Shown here in pieces: positions 1 to 10,653 of a stretch of 64,000 nt of DNA. A model generated the notes under the pieces. That model made no database searches, was not told the DNA's origin, and saw nothing but the letters and a program-made list of their open reading frames with translations. Source of the DNA: Nitzschia sp. DOCU1 (Eukaryota; Bacillariophyta; Bacillariophyceae; Bacillariales; Bacillariaceae); assembly GCA_951394045.1 (NCBI GenBank), contig OX595988.1, positions 2,433,352 to 2,497,351 on the forward strand. Reading direction: 5' to 3'. A program made the translations under genes and the position numbers. Numbering within the stretch: the first letter of the stretch is position 1; every line of letters begins with the position of its first letter.

Positions 1-30
1 CCTTTTCGTTGACAAGTACTAAGCAAAACA

Positions 31-1185
31 ATGCCACAAGAAAAAACAATGCCATCGCCTGGAAATCGTAGCCGCTTTCCCCGGCTAGCAACAAGTAGGA
101 GGCGTCGGTTCTTTCTAGTGGCATGTGCCATTTGTCTGATACTAGTGGTGCAAGGGCAACTCAAAGCAACAACTTTATATGCTATGGTCTTTTTGTCGGG
201 ATCGGCGCTTAAAAAGGCAGTAGAAGTCACGAGAGCACCGTCAATGAATTTGTGGGTTGGTTCTGATGATCTTCCGACACCACAACGACCCAAGAACCAA
301 CTACAGCAATCGTCATTGTCTGGAAACAGCGGCAGCCTGACGACAATAAAGTTCCTGGATACCTCTTTGGTGACGCCTAGTAACTTCTCAATGATTTTAA
401 ACGAGACGATTGATGGCCAAGAAACGCTGGTGGAAATAAGAGCCAGCAATTTTGGCGGTATTCAATCGTGGGCAATGATGAAGCAAGCAGCGAAAGCAGC
501 CAATGTACCTTTTCAACAACCCACATCTCCTACAACTCACTCAGCTATTACTATTGATCGGATATATTACATCAATTTGGAGAAACGCAAAGGTAGAAGG
601 GCCATTATGGAGGCTTGGTTATCCAACCAGTCCATCCCCTATCAACGAGTGACAGCATTGCAAGGCGAGCCTGATATCTGCGCCCCCTACGCAGACGGAG
701 CACGTTGTACTGGACAATCAGGTCTGGCGAAAACGTGTCTGCACATTATCGACAATTTGAATACAACAGGGCTCACCTTGGTGGTGGAAGACGATTTTGT
801 AATTCGTGACATGGAAAGGTTGATGGCGTCGATACAGTTTGTGCCTCCCGACTGGGACATTTTGAGATGGGATTGCTGGGATCCTCCATTTCCGAACTTT
901 AAGAGGTATCCATTATCGTATAAGGTCGAGCCGGTGAATGCTACCTACTGCGAGGCGATTCAAACACCCAAGAGTTGTTGGTTTTGTGGAGGGACTCACG
1001 TCGGCCTGTGGAGGGGCGGGGACTCGTTGGAAAAAGTCCGAGCTGTTTGGAGTGGACCACCATATAGAGCAGTGGATTGTCGCTTATCAGATCCATCCAT
1101 CAAGACATATTGTATCAACATTGGTGTTGGTGAGTTTCACAAACCACTGACTGAGAAATCAGACATCCCGAAGGAACATTATTGA
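31..1185 (+). CDS. Glycosyltransferase family 25-like type II membrane protein
   Basis: A 384-residue protein with a basic N-terminus followed by one hydrophobic span at about residues 29-44 (RFFLVACAICLILVV), so it is probably a Golgi/ER type II membrane enzyme. The catalytic half (residues about 175-375) shows the GT25 pattern: an IYYINLEKRKGRR motif near residue 180, 'YQRVTALQG' after it, then LVVEDDF, where the acidic residues fit a metal/nucleotide-sugar site, and a Cys-rich end with CWFCGGTHVGLW. GT25 enzymes transfer galactose or other sugars to LPS or to collagen-type hydroxylysine; the acceptor here is unknown. The first ATG at 31 is used; a second in-frame ATG lies 18 nt downstream. 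The family call rests on motifs only; other GT-A fold enzymes are possible. Confidence 0.7.
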   Translation: MPQEKTMPSPGNRSRFPRLATSRRRRFFLVACAICLILVVQGQLKATTLYAMVFLSGSALKKAVEVTRAPSMNLWVGSDDLPTPQRPKNQLQQSSLSGNSGSLTTIKFLDTSLVTPSNFSMILNETIDGQETLVEIRASNFGGIQSWAMMKQAAKAANVPFQQPTSPTTHSAITIDRIYYINLEKRKGRRAIMEAWLSNQSIPYQRVTALQGEPDICAPYADGARCTGQSGLAKTCLHIIDNLNTTGLTLVVEDDFVIRDMERLMASIQFVPPDWDILRWDCWDPPFPNFKRYPLSYKVEPVNATYCEAIQTPKSCWFCGGTHVGLWRGGDSLEKVRAVWSGPPYRAVDCRLSDPSIKTYCINIGVGEFHKPLTEKSDIPKEHY

Positions 1186-1761
1186 TCATGTTTATGATTA
1201 GTAAAGCAGAACGGCAGAAGATGATCATCTCCTCCGAATGCTTATAATGCATAGTAGCGGCATTTTTCAACCGATTTCTTTCACCTGAAGCGGAAGGCTG
1301 CTACTATCGCGTGGGGCGATGAATGAATCTGAAAATCAGCGCCTACCAGCAGTCTCTCTCTCTAGCTATTCTATGAATAGGCGTCAAGTTTCATGCTGAC
1401 GTAGAAATACGTGGAGCCAAAAAAGCCGCACTTCGCATGGCTTCGACTTATTCGATCGACGCTTGTGACGGCGGACGCACGCATGGATGCGCAGGGGAAA
1501 GCATCCACTTTCGGGGTAAATGCCCCCGAATGAAATCTGGATTCTCCATATTTTTCCCGCGCTTTTGCGTTGGAGGCACGCGTTTCCACCATACATCATT
1601 GCTGTTCCTTCCGTTGTCGAACATTCGTTGGAAGCCTCATCATTGTTGTAGTATCGGCGCCTGTATCATCAGCATCAGTTGAGTTCATCCTTTCCTGGTG
1701 AAGAGCGCGACGAGTCTTTTTATTGAGTCGTTGCTTTGCTTTCTCGTCCCCACCATTCTAG
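1186..1761. other. Intergenic stretch, probably holding the first exon of the WD40 gene
   Basis: No convincing gene. The WD40 reading frame downstream opens directly after a pyrimidine-rich tract ending in an AG at 1760-1761 and has no early ATG, so a short 5' exon is expected here. A small open frame from an ATG at 1437 with a possible GTAAAT donor near 1516 is one candidate, but I cannot establish it. Confidence 0.4.
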
Positions 1762-4464
1762 TCGGGTGTGCTTTGTCAACAAGCACCACGGAAACCCGCT
1801 ACCACGACGACTTTACCGCCATCTACAACCACTCCGGTGGAGCCTTTGGCTACTGTGATCGACTCCGCTGCTGCTGATATACTCGATACTCAAGACAACA
1901 GCAACAGCAACCCTGGTGCCACTGTTGCTGGCAATTCTCCTCCATTTGTGGCCACCGGTACCTTTCGAGACGCGAGTGGTAGCGTCAGTGACGACGACGA
2001 CGAAGACAGCGCACCGGATTTGACGGTGGAACCAGATCCCATTTCCCCACAAGCCATTGCATCCTTTTTGAATCACACGAATCATTCATTCGACAGTGGT
2101 GATAGTGATCTTATCGATCAAGTAGATTTGGATCAAGATTTAATTGACGCATTGCTGTCGTTTGGGATTGGAGGAGGAGAAGACGACGGAGTTGTTGACA
2201 GAAACAACAACGACGGCGACCTGCTGGAGAAGGAAACTCGGTCTCAAGAGACTGATACTACAGCCTTGTCATCTTCGCCACTTCCCGATATTGAACTTGA
2301 TTTTGGAGACGATAATTTTTTGATTGACCCCGATCAGTTGGAGACTATTTTTGACGAGGAACTTTTCCCGTCCGCAGACGATCACGACGATCCGCCCATT
2401 GATATCGGCGAGGGAGACATTCATTTGGTGGAAGATCCAGAAGCTCTTGCTCTTGTGGATCAAGACACGGAAGATTTATACCGCGAACTAGCCAGTTTAT
2501 CCCTACAACCTGCCAAGAAGGAAGATAGGATGTTGGAGCCAGACTTCAATCCCGACGACAACGACGACGAAGAAGGGGATGATGGCCTTCCGTCGTACTT
2601 GTACTGCCAGCCTTGCACACCAGAATCGGAGTTCTTTGATCCTCTCCCTCCAGGACTAGACTCCATTGGAGAAGACGAGCCTCTTGAGAATATGCAAGTG
2701 AACCGACAGCAGCCTAATCTCTTATCTGCTGCCGATGAATTTCGAGCTCTACTGGAGCAGGACCCAAGTGCCGTCAGTTTGCTGCGGCTAGATGAAAATG
2801 ACCAGCTTTTGCAACACATGGATGCCTTTCCGGACTTGCGGCCGGAAGCCCGTGAAGCGGCTGGGCCGTTTATCGAAGCCTTTGGATTGGTAGATCATGC
2901 AGCAGACGCAGAGAGCGAAGAAGAAGAAGACGCTGCACCTACCACGGGGAAGCAACGCACTTGTTATACCCATCGGGAAACTATCTATGGAGTCACATTC
3001 TCCGAGTGTGGTCGCTTTTGTGCGACGGCAAGCCAAGATTCGACTATTTGTATCTGGCATGTTCCTACGAATGCTTTACTGTCGCAATTCAAGGATCACT
3101 CCAAGGCGTATGAATGTTTACGAGTAGCCTGGGCGTCGGAAAAATGGGCGAACCATATCTTGAATCGAAAACCCGGTTCGTATTTTACACAATTGGTGGC
3201 GTCGAGTGGTGCAGACGGTGTCGTCAAGTTATGGGCCTGTGCTGATCCCCTGGAGCAGAAGAACGGGTGGACGTGTGTGTACACCTTGGATCATAGCGCC
3301 TTGTCATTTCGGGCAGACAAGATGAAAACTGACGAGGCCGACGAGGCCAAAAAGGACGAGAGCTCAACCGATGGCGTTGAAGAGGCGAAGCAAGAGGACG
3401 ACAAACCTCAAACTTACTCTCTGCAGTTCATTGACCACTGGCAGGCTTTCACTACCGGGCAAATCACCACCACGACCCAGAACGCTTTTCTAATGACGTC
3501 CTCAGATGAATTCATTCATTTCTGGGAAATCGAGACGTCCAGGCCCGAACAGATTGTTGAAATCGTGGATGACAACAAGATCCGCATGACCCCAGATATT
3601 GTTACATTGAAGGAAGTCATGAGCCTGCATTTCGGCTCGCTAGAGAGCCACGGGTTTGGGGTATCGGTGTGTAGTGTGACAGGATCGGGGCTCCCGTTGC
3701 CACCTGCTCCCACGGGCGAATCAAATAAGGCTACATTTCATGGTACGGTTCCGTTTGGCGGTGAACGCAACCCGGACAACAAGGTCTTTGTTTTTGATGC
3801 GGTTTATTGCAAGGCAAACGGTTTGCTTGGTGCTGCATTATCAGACGGGAGTTTGCGGCTCATCAACGGTCGAGGTCTTTGTATATCAATTCTCAATCTG
3901 CCAGGATGCCAATCGCACTTGACTTCCTTTTGCTGGGACTCGACAGGAACCAAGCTTGCCACTACTGTAGCGACTGGACATTTGATTACTTGGAAGTTGG
4001 ATATAGGGGATGTCCAAGGCCAGGGACGACCTGTGGCAACCTGTACTGCTATCATGGAAGGCGGCCACCAGCTGACTCGGCCGTTGTTTGGTTCGAGATA
4101 CTGCGGAAAGGATGAGAACTTGATTGTATCCTGGAGTGTAGATGGAAGCCTGTGTCTTTGGGATTCGTATTCGAGCGGGAATATCCATGCCCCTATTGCA
4201 GTTCTCAAGACCGATAACGAGTACCCTATCTATGCTGTGGAGTTATCAAAGGACACGATTGCTGTCGGCGGTGGTTCCGAGGGAGGATTTATCGGCGTGC
4301 CCTTGTACTTGTACACATTTGGAGGTGAGGATGAACGAACCGCGAGATCACCGAATCCCAAGCGACCCACCCAAGCTTCGCAGGACCACGAAGCCAGGGT
4401 GGACACCTCCAGCACGTCAACATCAGACAAAAAGTCCAAGACTGAGCCTAGTATGGCGCATTGA
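1762..4464 (+). CDS. WD40-repeat protein with long acidic N-terminal region
   Basis: About 900 residues. The first 370 or so are low-complexity and very acidic (DDDDED, EEEED runs; many Asp-rich segments). The rest is a WD40 propeller: ICIW near residue 430, VKLW near 490, FIHFWEIE near 590, then LITWKLD and LCLWD blades. An acidic linker with repeated D-E-A-D/K-K-D-E follows the second blade. The C-terminal tail is basic and Ser/Thr-rich. WD40 propellers are protein-interaction platforms; I do not recognise the subfamily. The frame has no ATG before 2530, and an AG at 1760-1761 precedes it, so a 5' exon is missing from this entry. If translation really began at 2530 the protein would be 644 residues and lose most of the acidic region. 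Confidence 0.75.
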   Translation, partial: SGVLCQQAPRKPATTTTLPPSTTTPVEPLATVIDSAAADILDTQDNSNSNPGATVAGNSPPFVATGTFRDASGSVSDDDDEDSAPDLTVEPDPISPQAIASFLNHTNHSFDSGDSDLIDQVDLDQDLIDALLSFGIGGGEDDGVVDRNNNDGDLLEKETRSQETDTTALSSSPLPDIELDFGDDNFLIDPDQLETIFDEELFPSADDHDDPPIDIGEGDIHLVEDPEALALVDQDTEDLYRELASLSLQPAKKEDRMLEPDFNPDDNDDEEGDDGLPSYLYCQPCTPESEFFDPLPPGLDSIGEDEPLENMQVNRQQPNLLSAADEFRALLEQDPSAVSLLRLDENDQLLQHMDAFPDLRPEAREAAGPFIEAFGLVDHAADAESEEEEDAAPTTGKQRTCYTHRETIYGVTFSECGRFCATASQDSTICIWHVPTNALLSQFKDHSKAYECLRVAWASEKWANHILNRKPGSYFTQLVASSGADGVVKLWACADPLEQKNGWTCVYTLDHSALSFRADKMKTDEADEAKKDESSTDGVEEAKQEDDKPQTYSLQFIDHWQAFTTGQITTTTQNAFLMTSSDEFIHFWEIETSRPEQIVEIVDDNKIRMTPDIVTLKEVMSLHFGSLESHGFGVSVCSVTGSGLPLPPAPTGESNKATFHGTVPFGGERNPDNKVFVFDAVYCKANGLLGAALSDGSLRLINGRGLCISILNLPGCQSHLTSFCWDSTGTKLATTVATGHLITWKLDIGDVQGQGRPVATCTAIMEGGHQLTRPLFGSRYCGKDENLIVSWSVDGSLCLWDSYSSGNIHAPIAVLKTDNEYPIYAVELSKDTIAVGGGSEGGFIGVPLYLYTFGGEDERTARSPNPKRPTQASQDHEARVDTSSTSTSDKKSKTEPSMAH

Positions 4465-4674
4465 TTTCGCACCGCTATTTTAAATGCCGATCCGGGCCTA
4501 TAGCTACGACTAGAAGCATATTTATTACAGTAGGATTGCTCTCGTCGACGCCCTCGTTTACTGTGGGAAAATGCCAAAACTATGGGAAGGGATTTTTGTT
4601 TCGGTTTTCAGTGCACTGGCATTCCAAAAGCAAAAGAGAAAACCGGTGCTGCATGTCTCTGGTACCGCATTCGC

Positions 4675-5231
4675 TTAAATGTAGTAAGAACCGTCATTAG
4701 ATGGGACCATCTCTGATGGTGGTGCCGACAGTAACGACAGACCCACGCTAATCACCGCAAGAATACCAATCCAAAACTTAAGACAAACGCATTAGGTTGA
4801 GAATTCTCAGGCGGAAACAATTACGCAACATTCAGCTATCTTCAATGACTCACTTTCCAGTCCCCCGAAAGAGATCGAATATCTGGCATGGCACTGGCGA
4901 CGCTATCTCGCGCTTTGGCGGCGTTTTCCGCGGCTTTGTTGGCAGCCTTAATAGCGGCAATTTCGGCCTCTGACTTGTAAAATTCTTTTCCTGGTCGTTC
5001 GGATCCATCTGAGAGTTTTCCTTCGGTAGCCACAACCTTCTTCCATTCGGCGTCCCAATCAACACTCCCCGTGTATTCTTCCGCCTCTTCTTCAGGGGGG
5101 AAGTCACCACTATATCGCTGTGTCGATCTTTCTTTGAAGGAAGCCAAGCCACGCGTTTTTCGGGGAGAGGGCGCAAACGCTGCAGCCGAAACCAGCCAGG
5201 AAAGCAAAAGCAAATATGAAAGCTTGTTCAT
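4675..5231 (-). CDS. Small plastid-targeted single-span (thylakoid-type) membrane protein, two exons
   Basis: Exon 1 is 5231-4854 and exon 2 is 4776-4675, joined across a 77-bp GTGAGT...AG intron in phase 0, giving 159 residues. The N-terminus is a signal peptide (MNKLSYLLLLSWLVSA) ending in AAAF^APSP, the signature of diatom plastid import, followed by a Ser/Arg transit-like stretch. The middle holds YTGSVDWDAEWKKVV and an Ala-rich helix. Read without splicing, the ORF stops four codons into the intron. Splicing adds a transmembrane helix (WIGILAVISVGLSLLSA) and the tail SNDGSYYI. The helix and phase match make the second exon convincing. Function unknown; a thylakoid or envelope protein is inferred. 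It converges with the WD40 gene, leaving 210 bp between them. Confidence 0.75.
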
Positions 5232-7168
5232 GGTATACCGTTATCTTGAAAACACTATGTTCAGCAGACTGGTTGGGTTAAATGGCTAACAACTTGGCGT
5301 CTATCGAAGTAAGAAAGAAAGTGGCTATTACCGTTGCTCCGAGCTGGCAATAGCCGTGGTGGTTCCTAATTTTGTTTTCCTGCCACGGATGCTTCGATTC
5401 ACGATCTTTTTAGGACCGCGCGACGACGTAGAGGCGTCCGAGTATCGTATAAGATTTTTCAGTACGTGTTATACCGTTATTACTACTTAAGAAATATGTA
5501 GAGGAGAGGATGGATCGGAATAACGAAGTTCTTACTACTGAGAACCGTTATAGAGGAGAGTCCCTGCGCGCTAAATATTACGTGTATCTCAACCACACAA
5601 AGAAAACATTAAGAACGACAATGCATCTTGTCATCTTTATTGTTATGGACTATGAGCAAGTGTGAATTCAAGACAATTAATTGGTCTGCCTGTAGTGTAT
5701 AAGAAGGGGGCAGTCATGTTGCATCCGCGCCCAATAACTCCCTTCTCGCCAGCTTTCTACTGCAAGACAAAAGGGATGAGCATTTCTGCCAATGACCATT
5801 CCACCACCAATGCCTTCGGTCAAGTCGAGTCAAACACGCAATGGCGGCGGGAAATCGTGTTGTACCAAAGGTAAGCATGATGAGTTGGATTCAGTATTTG
5901 GATGACGCATATGCGGATCGAATTGCTCACCCACCACTCCTTTACTCACTGCGTTTGTCTTTGCTATTCTGAACGATGTAATGCGGGACAAGTTACGAAA
6001 TAATGAAACAAGCCATCAGGAATATTGTTCCACCCGACAACAATCATCCATTAATGGAAGAATAAGGCAAACAAATGACGGGTGTAGCCAATCAGGAATC
6101 ACAACCAACATAGCAGTCCTCGCTTTTATTCCTTCTGGGAAACGGTGGCATGCAAACGGGGGATGCTTTTTGTGCTTGTCAAAATTGCTGAGCACCTTCC
6201 ATACTTGGCATATTGAAAGTCTCAAAAGAATTAGAGAACGATGATGACGGCGCACAGGAATCCTGATTCCATTGTAAAGAAAAGGAACGAACGAATGAAG
6301 AACAAGAAAGGGGCAGGTCGCCTGGAGTCGGCAGCAGCATAACAAGGATGGACAAGAACAATGACTCCTAATAAGATGACAACCAGCAACAATGAAGGCT
6401 GCCAAAGTTGATGCTCTCTAGCTTTAGTTTTAACGGGTTGACTAGGTACTAGATTATTCTTAGAACGGAGGCCCAGCCACTATTAGTACCGCCTATAATC
6501 TAGGACGAGTTTGTAATCTTGCTTCCTGGGGGCAGTATAGTTGAGGGGGGTGCTTCTTGCACATCGCCGCCATGCACAAGGGCAAATGGCGGGTGGGAGC
6601 TTAGCAGTAGAAATAGTGGTGCCGACGATTTCATAGTAGCGTCGGCTTCGGCGGCGGCGTGGCCTTGTTCGCATGCAGTCGTGTCGTATTATTCGTGCCA
6701 GTCGTACCAAGCGGCCGGCAGGGAATCCCAAGTCTGTATAATTTTTGTCCCGCCATTGATTATATCATGCGGGGAGTACCTGAAGGACTTCAAAATTCCC
6801 ATGAGAATTGCTAGGCAGAACTCCCTCCCAGGATCCTTGCAAAATATATGATTTTCTTATATAGTTCGCTGACTCTACGTCACAAATATATGTACATGCC
6901 TATATGATGCAGGACTAAGTACTATGATCTTTACGGCGAGCATGCATGACAACCGATGCGCGCTTGCCTGTGACGTCGGCGTACCAAGGTCCATCCGGGT
7001 GCCCACAATGTGGGACTGGTCCACGACCCACGACCAATTGTGGGCGTCGGCTTTTCGATTACGTCGATAGGCAGAGAAAGTGAGAGCTAGGCGACTCGAC
7101 TTACTCCCCAGAAAACGGCGCCTGTGTTTACACTTCCACAGAGTCACACTAACCATCTTTGAGTTGTC
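5232..7168. other. Intergenic, nothing recognised
   Basis: About 1.9 kb with only short, mutually overlapping open frames on both strands and no domain, tRNA or repeat that I can support. The part next to 5231 should contain the promoter of the small plastid protein. Confidence 0.5.
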
Positions 7169-8206
7169 TCATCGTTCATCCAAGGCACTCAGCATGGATT
7201 GGAGCTTCGTCCTGAGTTGCCGTCCCAACTCTCCTGATACGACCCCCGCAGAAGCTTGCTCTTGCCATAGTTTGTCGTCGATATCTAACACGTACTGCAA
7301 CAATGTGGGAACCGCGGCTTTTCTTGGACTTTCTTGGTGTGCTCTGTCCGTCGGTCTATGCTTGAGGATCACATCCGCGAATTGAAGTCGTGAATCCGAC
7401 AGCCCATTTTCCTTCAAATCAAGGACCCGCAGAGAGGTGGCATGATCGAGGACTTCTGTCAAGGCCGTGGCGCCTTCCTCGCCAATTTCATTGGAAGCTA
7501 AACACAGTTCTTGAAGCTTTGGATTTTCTTGTTCTCTCAATGCTGAGGCCAATGTTTTAGCTCCCGAGTCGCCAATCTGATTGTGGGTCAACCTCAGAAT
7601 CCGATCTGGTAGGTGATTCGGACAAAGTGCAGCACAGCCTTCATCACCAATCCCGTTGCGACTCAAGTCCAGAGCATGCAGGTCGGGCGGTAAAAAGCTC
7701 GCTAACTTCCAAGCTCCGTCTCGACCAATCGCATTATTGGCTAAATTCAATTCTCGCAGTGTCGGAGGCAACATTGGGCCCAAGGCTTGCATGCCAAAAT
7801 GTCCAAGACGGCAGCCTTCAATCGTCAAATGAATCAAAGCTTTCCACCCATTTGCCAACGGCAGGACGCCACGGGGCCCCAGGGGCTGATTCTGAATGTT
7901 AAGTTTCAGTAACACGGACCAATCGATTTCTTGGGCGAGCGTCCTTGCCGACGCCGTCGACAACTTGGTTTTCTCGTTGGCAATATGAAGCTCAAGTAAA
8001 GGTTGAGGGAAGTAATCCGTGATATCTTCCGTAATGCTACCCTCAATCTTGTAAAAACCGCGTCTCTGCGGAGCCGACTTTTTCGGGCCGAAGGAGTCGT
8101 TCAAATCGGCTTCCAGGGAGGCCACCAGGGACGTCGATTCCCTCTCCATGTCCAGCAGCGACTGCGGAATGCAATCCAGAAAATCATCTTCCAGTAGTTC
8201 GTCCAT
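7169..8206 (-). CDS. Leucine-rich repeat protein (ribonuclease-inhibitor type)
   Basis: A 345-residue protein starting at the ATG MDELLEDDFLD; the open frame runs further upstream only through non-ATG codons. From about residue 110 there are at least six LRRs of the RI/NLRC type, with units such as LRELNLANNAIG, LHALDLSRNGIGDEG, ILRLTHNQIGDSGAK, LQELCLASNEIGEEG and LRVLDLKENGLSD. Spacing of about 28 residues and alternating I-G-D/E-G endings are typical. There is no signal peptide or membrane span. Such proteins are interaction scaffolds; no partner can be named. It is head-to-head with SEC61 alpha, 416 bp between start codons. Confidence 0.8.
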   Translation of the reverse strand: MDELLEDDFLDCIPQSLLDMERESTSLVASLEADLNDSFGPKKSAPQRRGFYKIEGSITEDITDYFPQPLLELHIANEKTKLSTASARTLAQEIDWSVLLKLNIQNQPLGPRGVLPLANGWKALIHLTIEGCRLGHFGMQALGPMLPPTLRELNLANNAIGRDGAWKLASFLPPDLHALDLSRNGIGDEGCAALCPNHLPDRILRLTHNQIGDSGAKTLASALREQENPKLQELCLASNEIGEEGATALTEVLDHATSLRVLDLKENGLSDSRLQFADVILKHRPTDRAHQESPRKAAVPTLLQYVLDIDDKLWQEQASAGVVSGELGRQLRTKLQSMLSALDER

Positions 8207-8622
8207 CTTGAATTGAGGGATGTGGTAGCTTACACTTTGCTTTGACACCAAACTTGGATTGTATGTGAACGTTGGGTTGTTGGTGTCTCGCCGACGACAT
8301 CACCATCGACAAGAATTTTGATGTCGCTCGCCGGCGGAAAATCTCATGCCACCACCGCCGGGGTGCGCCGCCACGCGTGCAAAAATGAGCGCGAAAGCTC
8401 TCCGTTGGTGACTGACCGTCCGTCTGTCTACCGCATGCGTGATTCGAAAATTGAAAATCTGAACGGACAAAGGCAAGGCGATGAAGCACTTCTCGAACGG
8501 TCACACCGCTCTCTCGCGCCGATCGTCGTCATCGGTCGAGGGTGTCCCGATCATCCCATCATCATTGTTGCGTTATTAACAAAGTTGAACTCGTTGTTTG
8601 ACTCACTCTTTTCGCCTTCACC
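8207..8622. promoter_or_regulatory. Shared divergent promoter region (LRR gene / SEC61 alpha)
   Basis: The 416 bp between two head-to-head start codons must hold both promoters and 5' UTRs. No TATA box or named motif is claimed. A pyrimidine-rich stretch lies just before the SEC61 start. Confidence 0.45.
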
Positions 8623-10273
8623 ATGAGGTTCCTTCATCTTATTCGACCTGTGATGGTCGTCCTCCCAGAGGTTCAAAGCCCCGATCGCAAGGTACGAATT
8701 CGTATGCCATGGTCGTCGAGACGGTCATGCCCACCCAGAGGCAAAAATCGCCAGTGTACACAACCGAGAGCCGCACGATTTTCTACGTAGCGGTTACGTT
8801 GAAAATGTACCAGCAATCCGTGACCGGACTCAAAATGACATTCCGATGACCGCTATTAATTGTGACAAAAATGAAGCATGCCTCTCACACAGTATTATTG
8901 GCGCTCTTTGCATTTTACTACAGATCCCTTTCCGTGAAAAGGTTCTATGGACTGCCATTACCCTCTTCATCTTCTTGGTTTGCTGCCAAATCCCGATCTA
9001 TGGTGTTCAAAGCGCCAAGTCCTCCGATCCCTTCTACTGGATGCGCGTCATTTTGGCGTCCAACCGTGGTACTCTCATGGAACTTGGAATCAGTCCGATT
9101 GTGACTTCTGGTCTTGTCATGCAGTTGCTTGCTGGTTCTCGTATCATTGAAGTCGACTACAATGTCAAGGAAGATCGTGCTTTGTTTTCGGGCGCGCAAA
9201 AGCTCTTTGGAATCCTCATCACCACTGGTGAAGCCATTGCCTATGTTGTTAGTGGAATGTACGGAGACCTTGGATCCATTGGTGCCGGAAATGCCCTTTT
9301 GATCATCGCCCAGCTCTTCTGTGCTGGATTGATTGTTCTTACACTTGACGAGCTTCTGCAGAAAGGATATGGGCTTGGATCTGGTATCTCGCTCTTCATT
9401 GCCACGAACATTTGCGAGACGATTGTCTGGAAGGCCTTCAGCCCTACCACCATCAACACCGGTCGAGGAACGGAATTCGAGGGCGCCATTATTGCCCTCT
9501 TCCACCTTCTCATCACCCGTAACGACAAGGTCCGCGCTCTTCGTGAGGCCCTTTACCGCCAGAATCTTCCCAACTTGACGAATCTTCTGGCTACCGTACT
9601 GATCTTTGTTATTGTCATTTACTTCCAAGGATGGCGTGTCGACCTTCCCGTCAAGTACCAAAAGTACCGAGGCCAACAAGGAAACTACCCCATCAAGCTT
9701 TTCTACACTTCCAACATGCCCATCATCCTGCAAACCGCCTTGGTCTCCAACTTGTACTTTGTGTCTCAGTTGCTCTACAATCGAGCCCCAACCAATGTTT
9801 TGGTTCGTTTGCTCGGAAAGTGGCAAGAAGCCGAAGGAAGCCCGGGACAAAAGATTCCCGTCGGTGGAATCGCTTACTACATTTCCCCGCCTTCGTCCTT
9901 TGCCGAAATCATTTATGATCCATTCCATGCGGTCTTTTACTTGACGTTTATCCTGACTGCTTGCGCTCTTTTCAGTAAGACTTGGATTGAGGTGTCTGGA
10001 GCTTCGGCCCGAGATGTCGCCAAGCAGCTTCGTGATAACCAAATGGTCATGAAGGGACACCGTGACTCTGCCTTGATCCATGTCTTGAACCGATACATCC
10101 CTACGGCGGCCGCCTTTGGTGGTATGTGCATTGGTGCCCTTTCCGTCATTGCTGATTTCATGGGTGCCATTGGTACTGGAACTGGTATTCTCCTGGCCGT
10201 CACCATCATCTTCCAGTTCTACGAAGCTTTTATCAAGGAACAACGGGAAGGAATGGGAGCCTTTGGATTCTAA
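8623..10273 (+). CDS. SEC61A: Protein transport protein SEC61 subunit alpha (two exons)
   Basis: The pore subunit of the ER translocon, which passes nascent secretory and membrane proteins. Exon 1 is 8623-8691 (23 codons, [18 protein letters not shown]...DRK) and exon 2 is 8924-10273, separated by a 232-bp GTACGA...CAG intron in phase 0. The total of 472 residues is the usual family length. Exon 2 begins [15 protein letters not shown] and shows the conserved SEC61 blocks: QIPIYGV, the [16 protein letters not shown] plug/TM2 region, [17 protein letters not shown] and the C-terminal [11 protein letters not shown]. Ten membrane spans are expected. The exon-1 start replaces an unspliced frame that would begin inside the intron at 8846. 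It converges with the ketopantoate reductase gene. Confidence 0.97.
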
Positions 10274-10653
10274 GTATTCGAGTAGGCTGCGTTGTTTACG
10301 CACGCTCAAGATTTTGTTGAGAGAGAATGAGTTGGAAGCTGGGGAGGAACGAGAAGGAGGCATTGCACACGGGCAGAACGGATACGAAGCACGGTCGCGT
10401 CATTCAAGTAGCGTTGGATGTGTCGTGTGGTCGGTTGCGTACGCGCTGGTAATGTTCGTCGCAGCCAATGGTATGGCTGCCGCGGCATTACTCCTTGCAA
10501 GCGATCGAAACGACGAAGCAAGGTAACCACCGGCACAACGCCGCCACCGCCCGTTTTGGAGAAGTTTCTGTTTTTGTGTGTTGTGTAGCCTTTTCGTGTA
10601 TTGCCAAGCTGGTCAACATTTATCGATAGCGTTTGTACCAATAGTAGTCGCTA

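Noticed and set aside
8846..8923. SEC61 start at the ATG at 8846
   Set aside because: The residues before IPFREKV do not match SEC61, a splice acceptor lies at 8922-8923, and the exon at 8623-8691 supplies the conserved N-terminus.
8945..10363. Long - strand ORF as a gene
   Set aside because: It lies entirely antisense to SEC61 alpha, has no domain, and is low-complexity in the way antisense frames of biased genes are.
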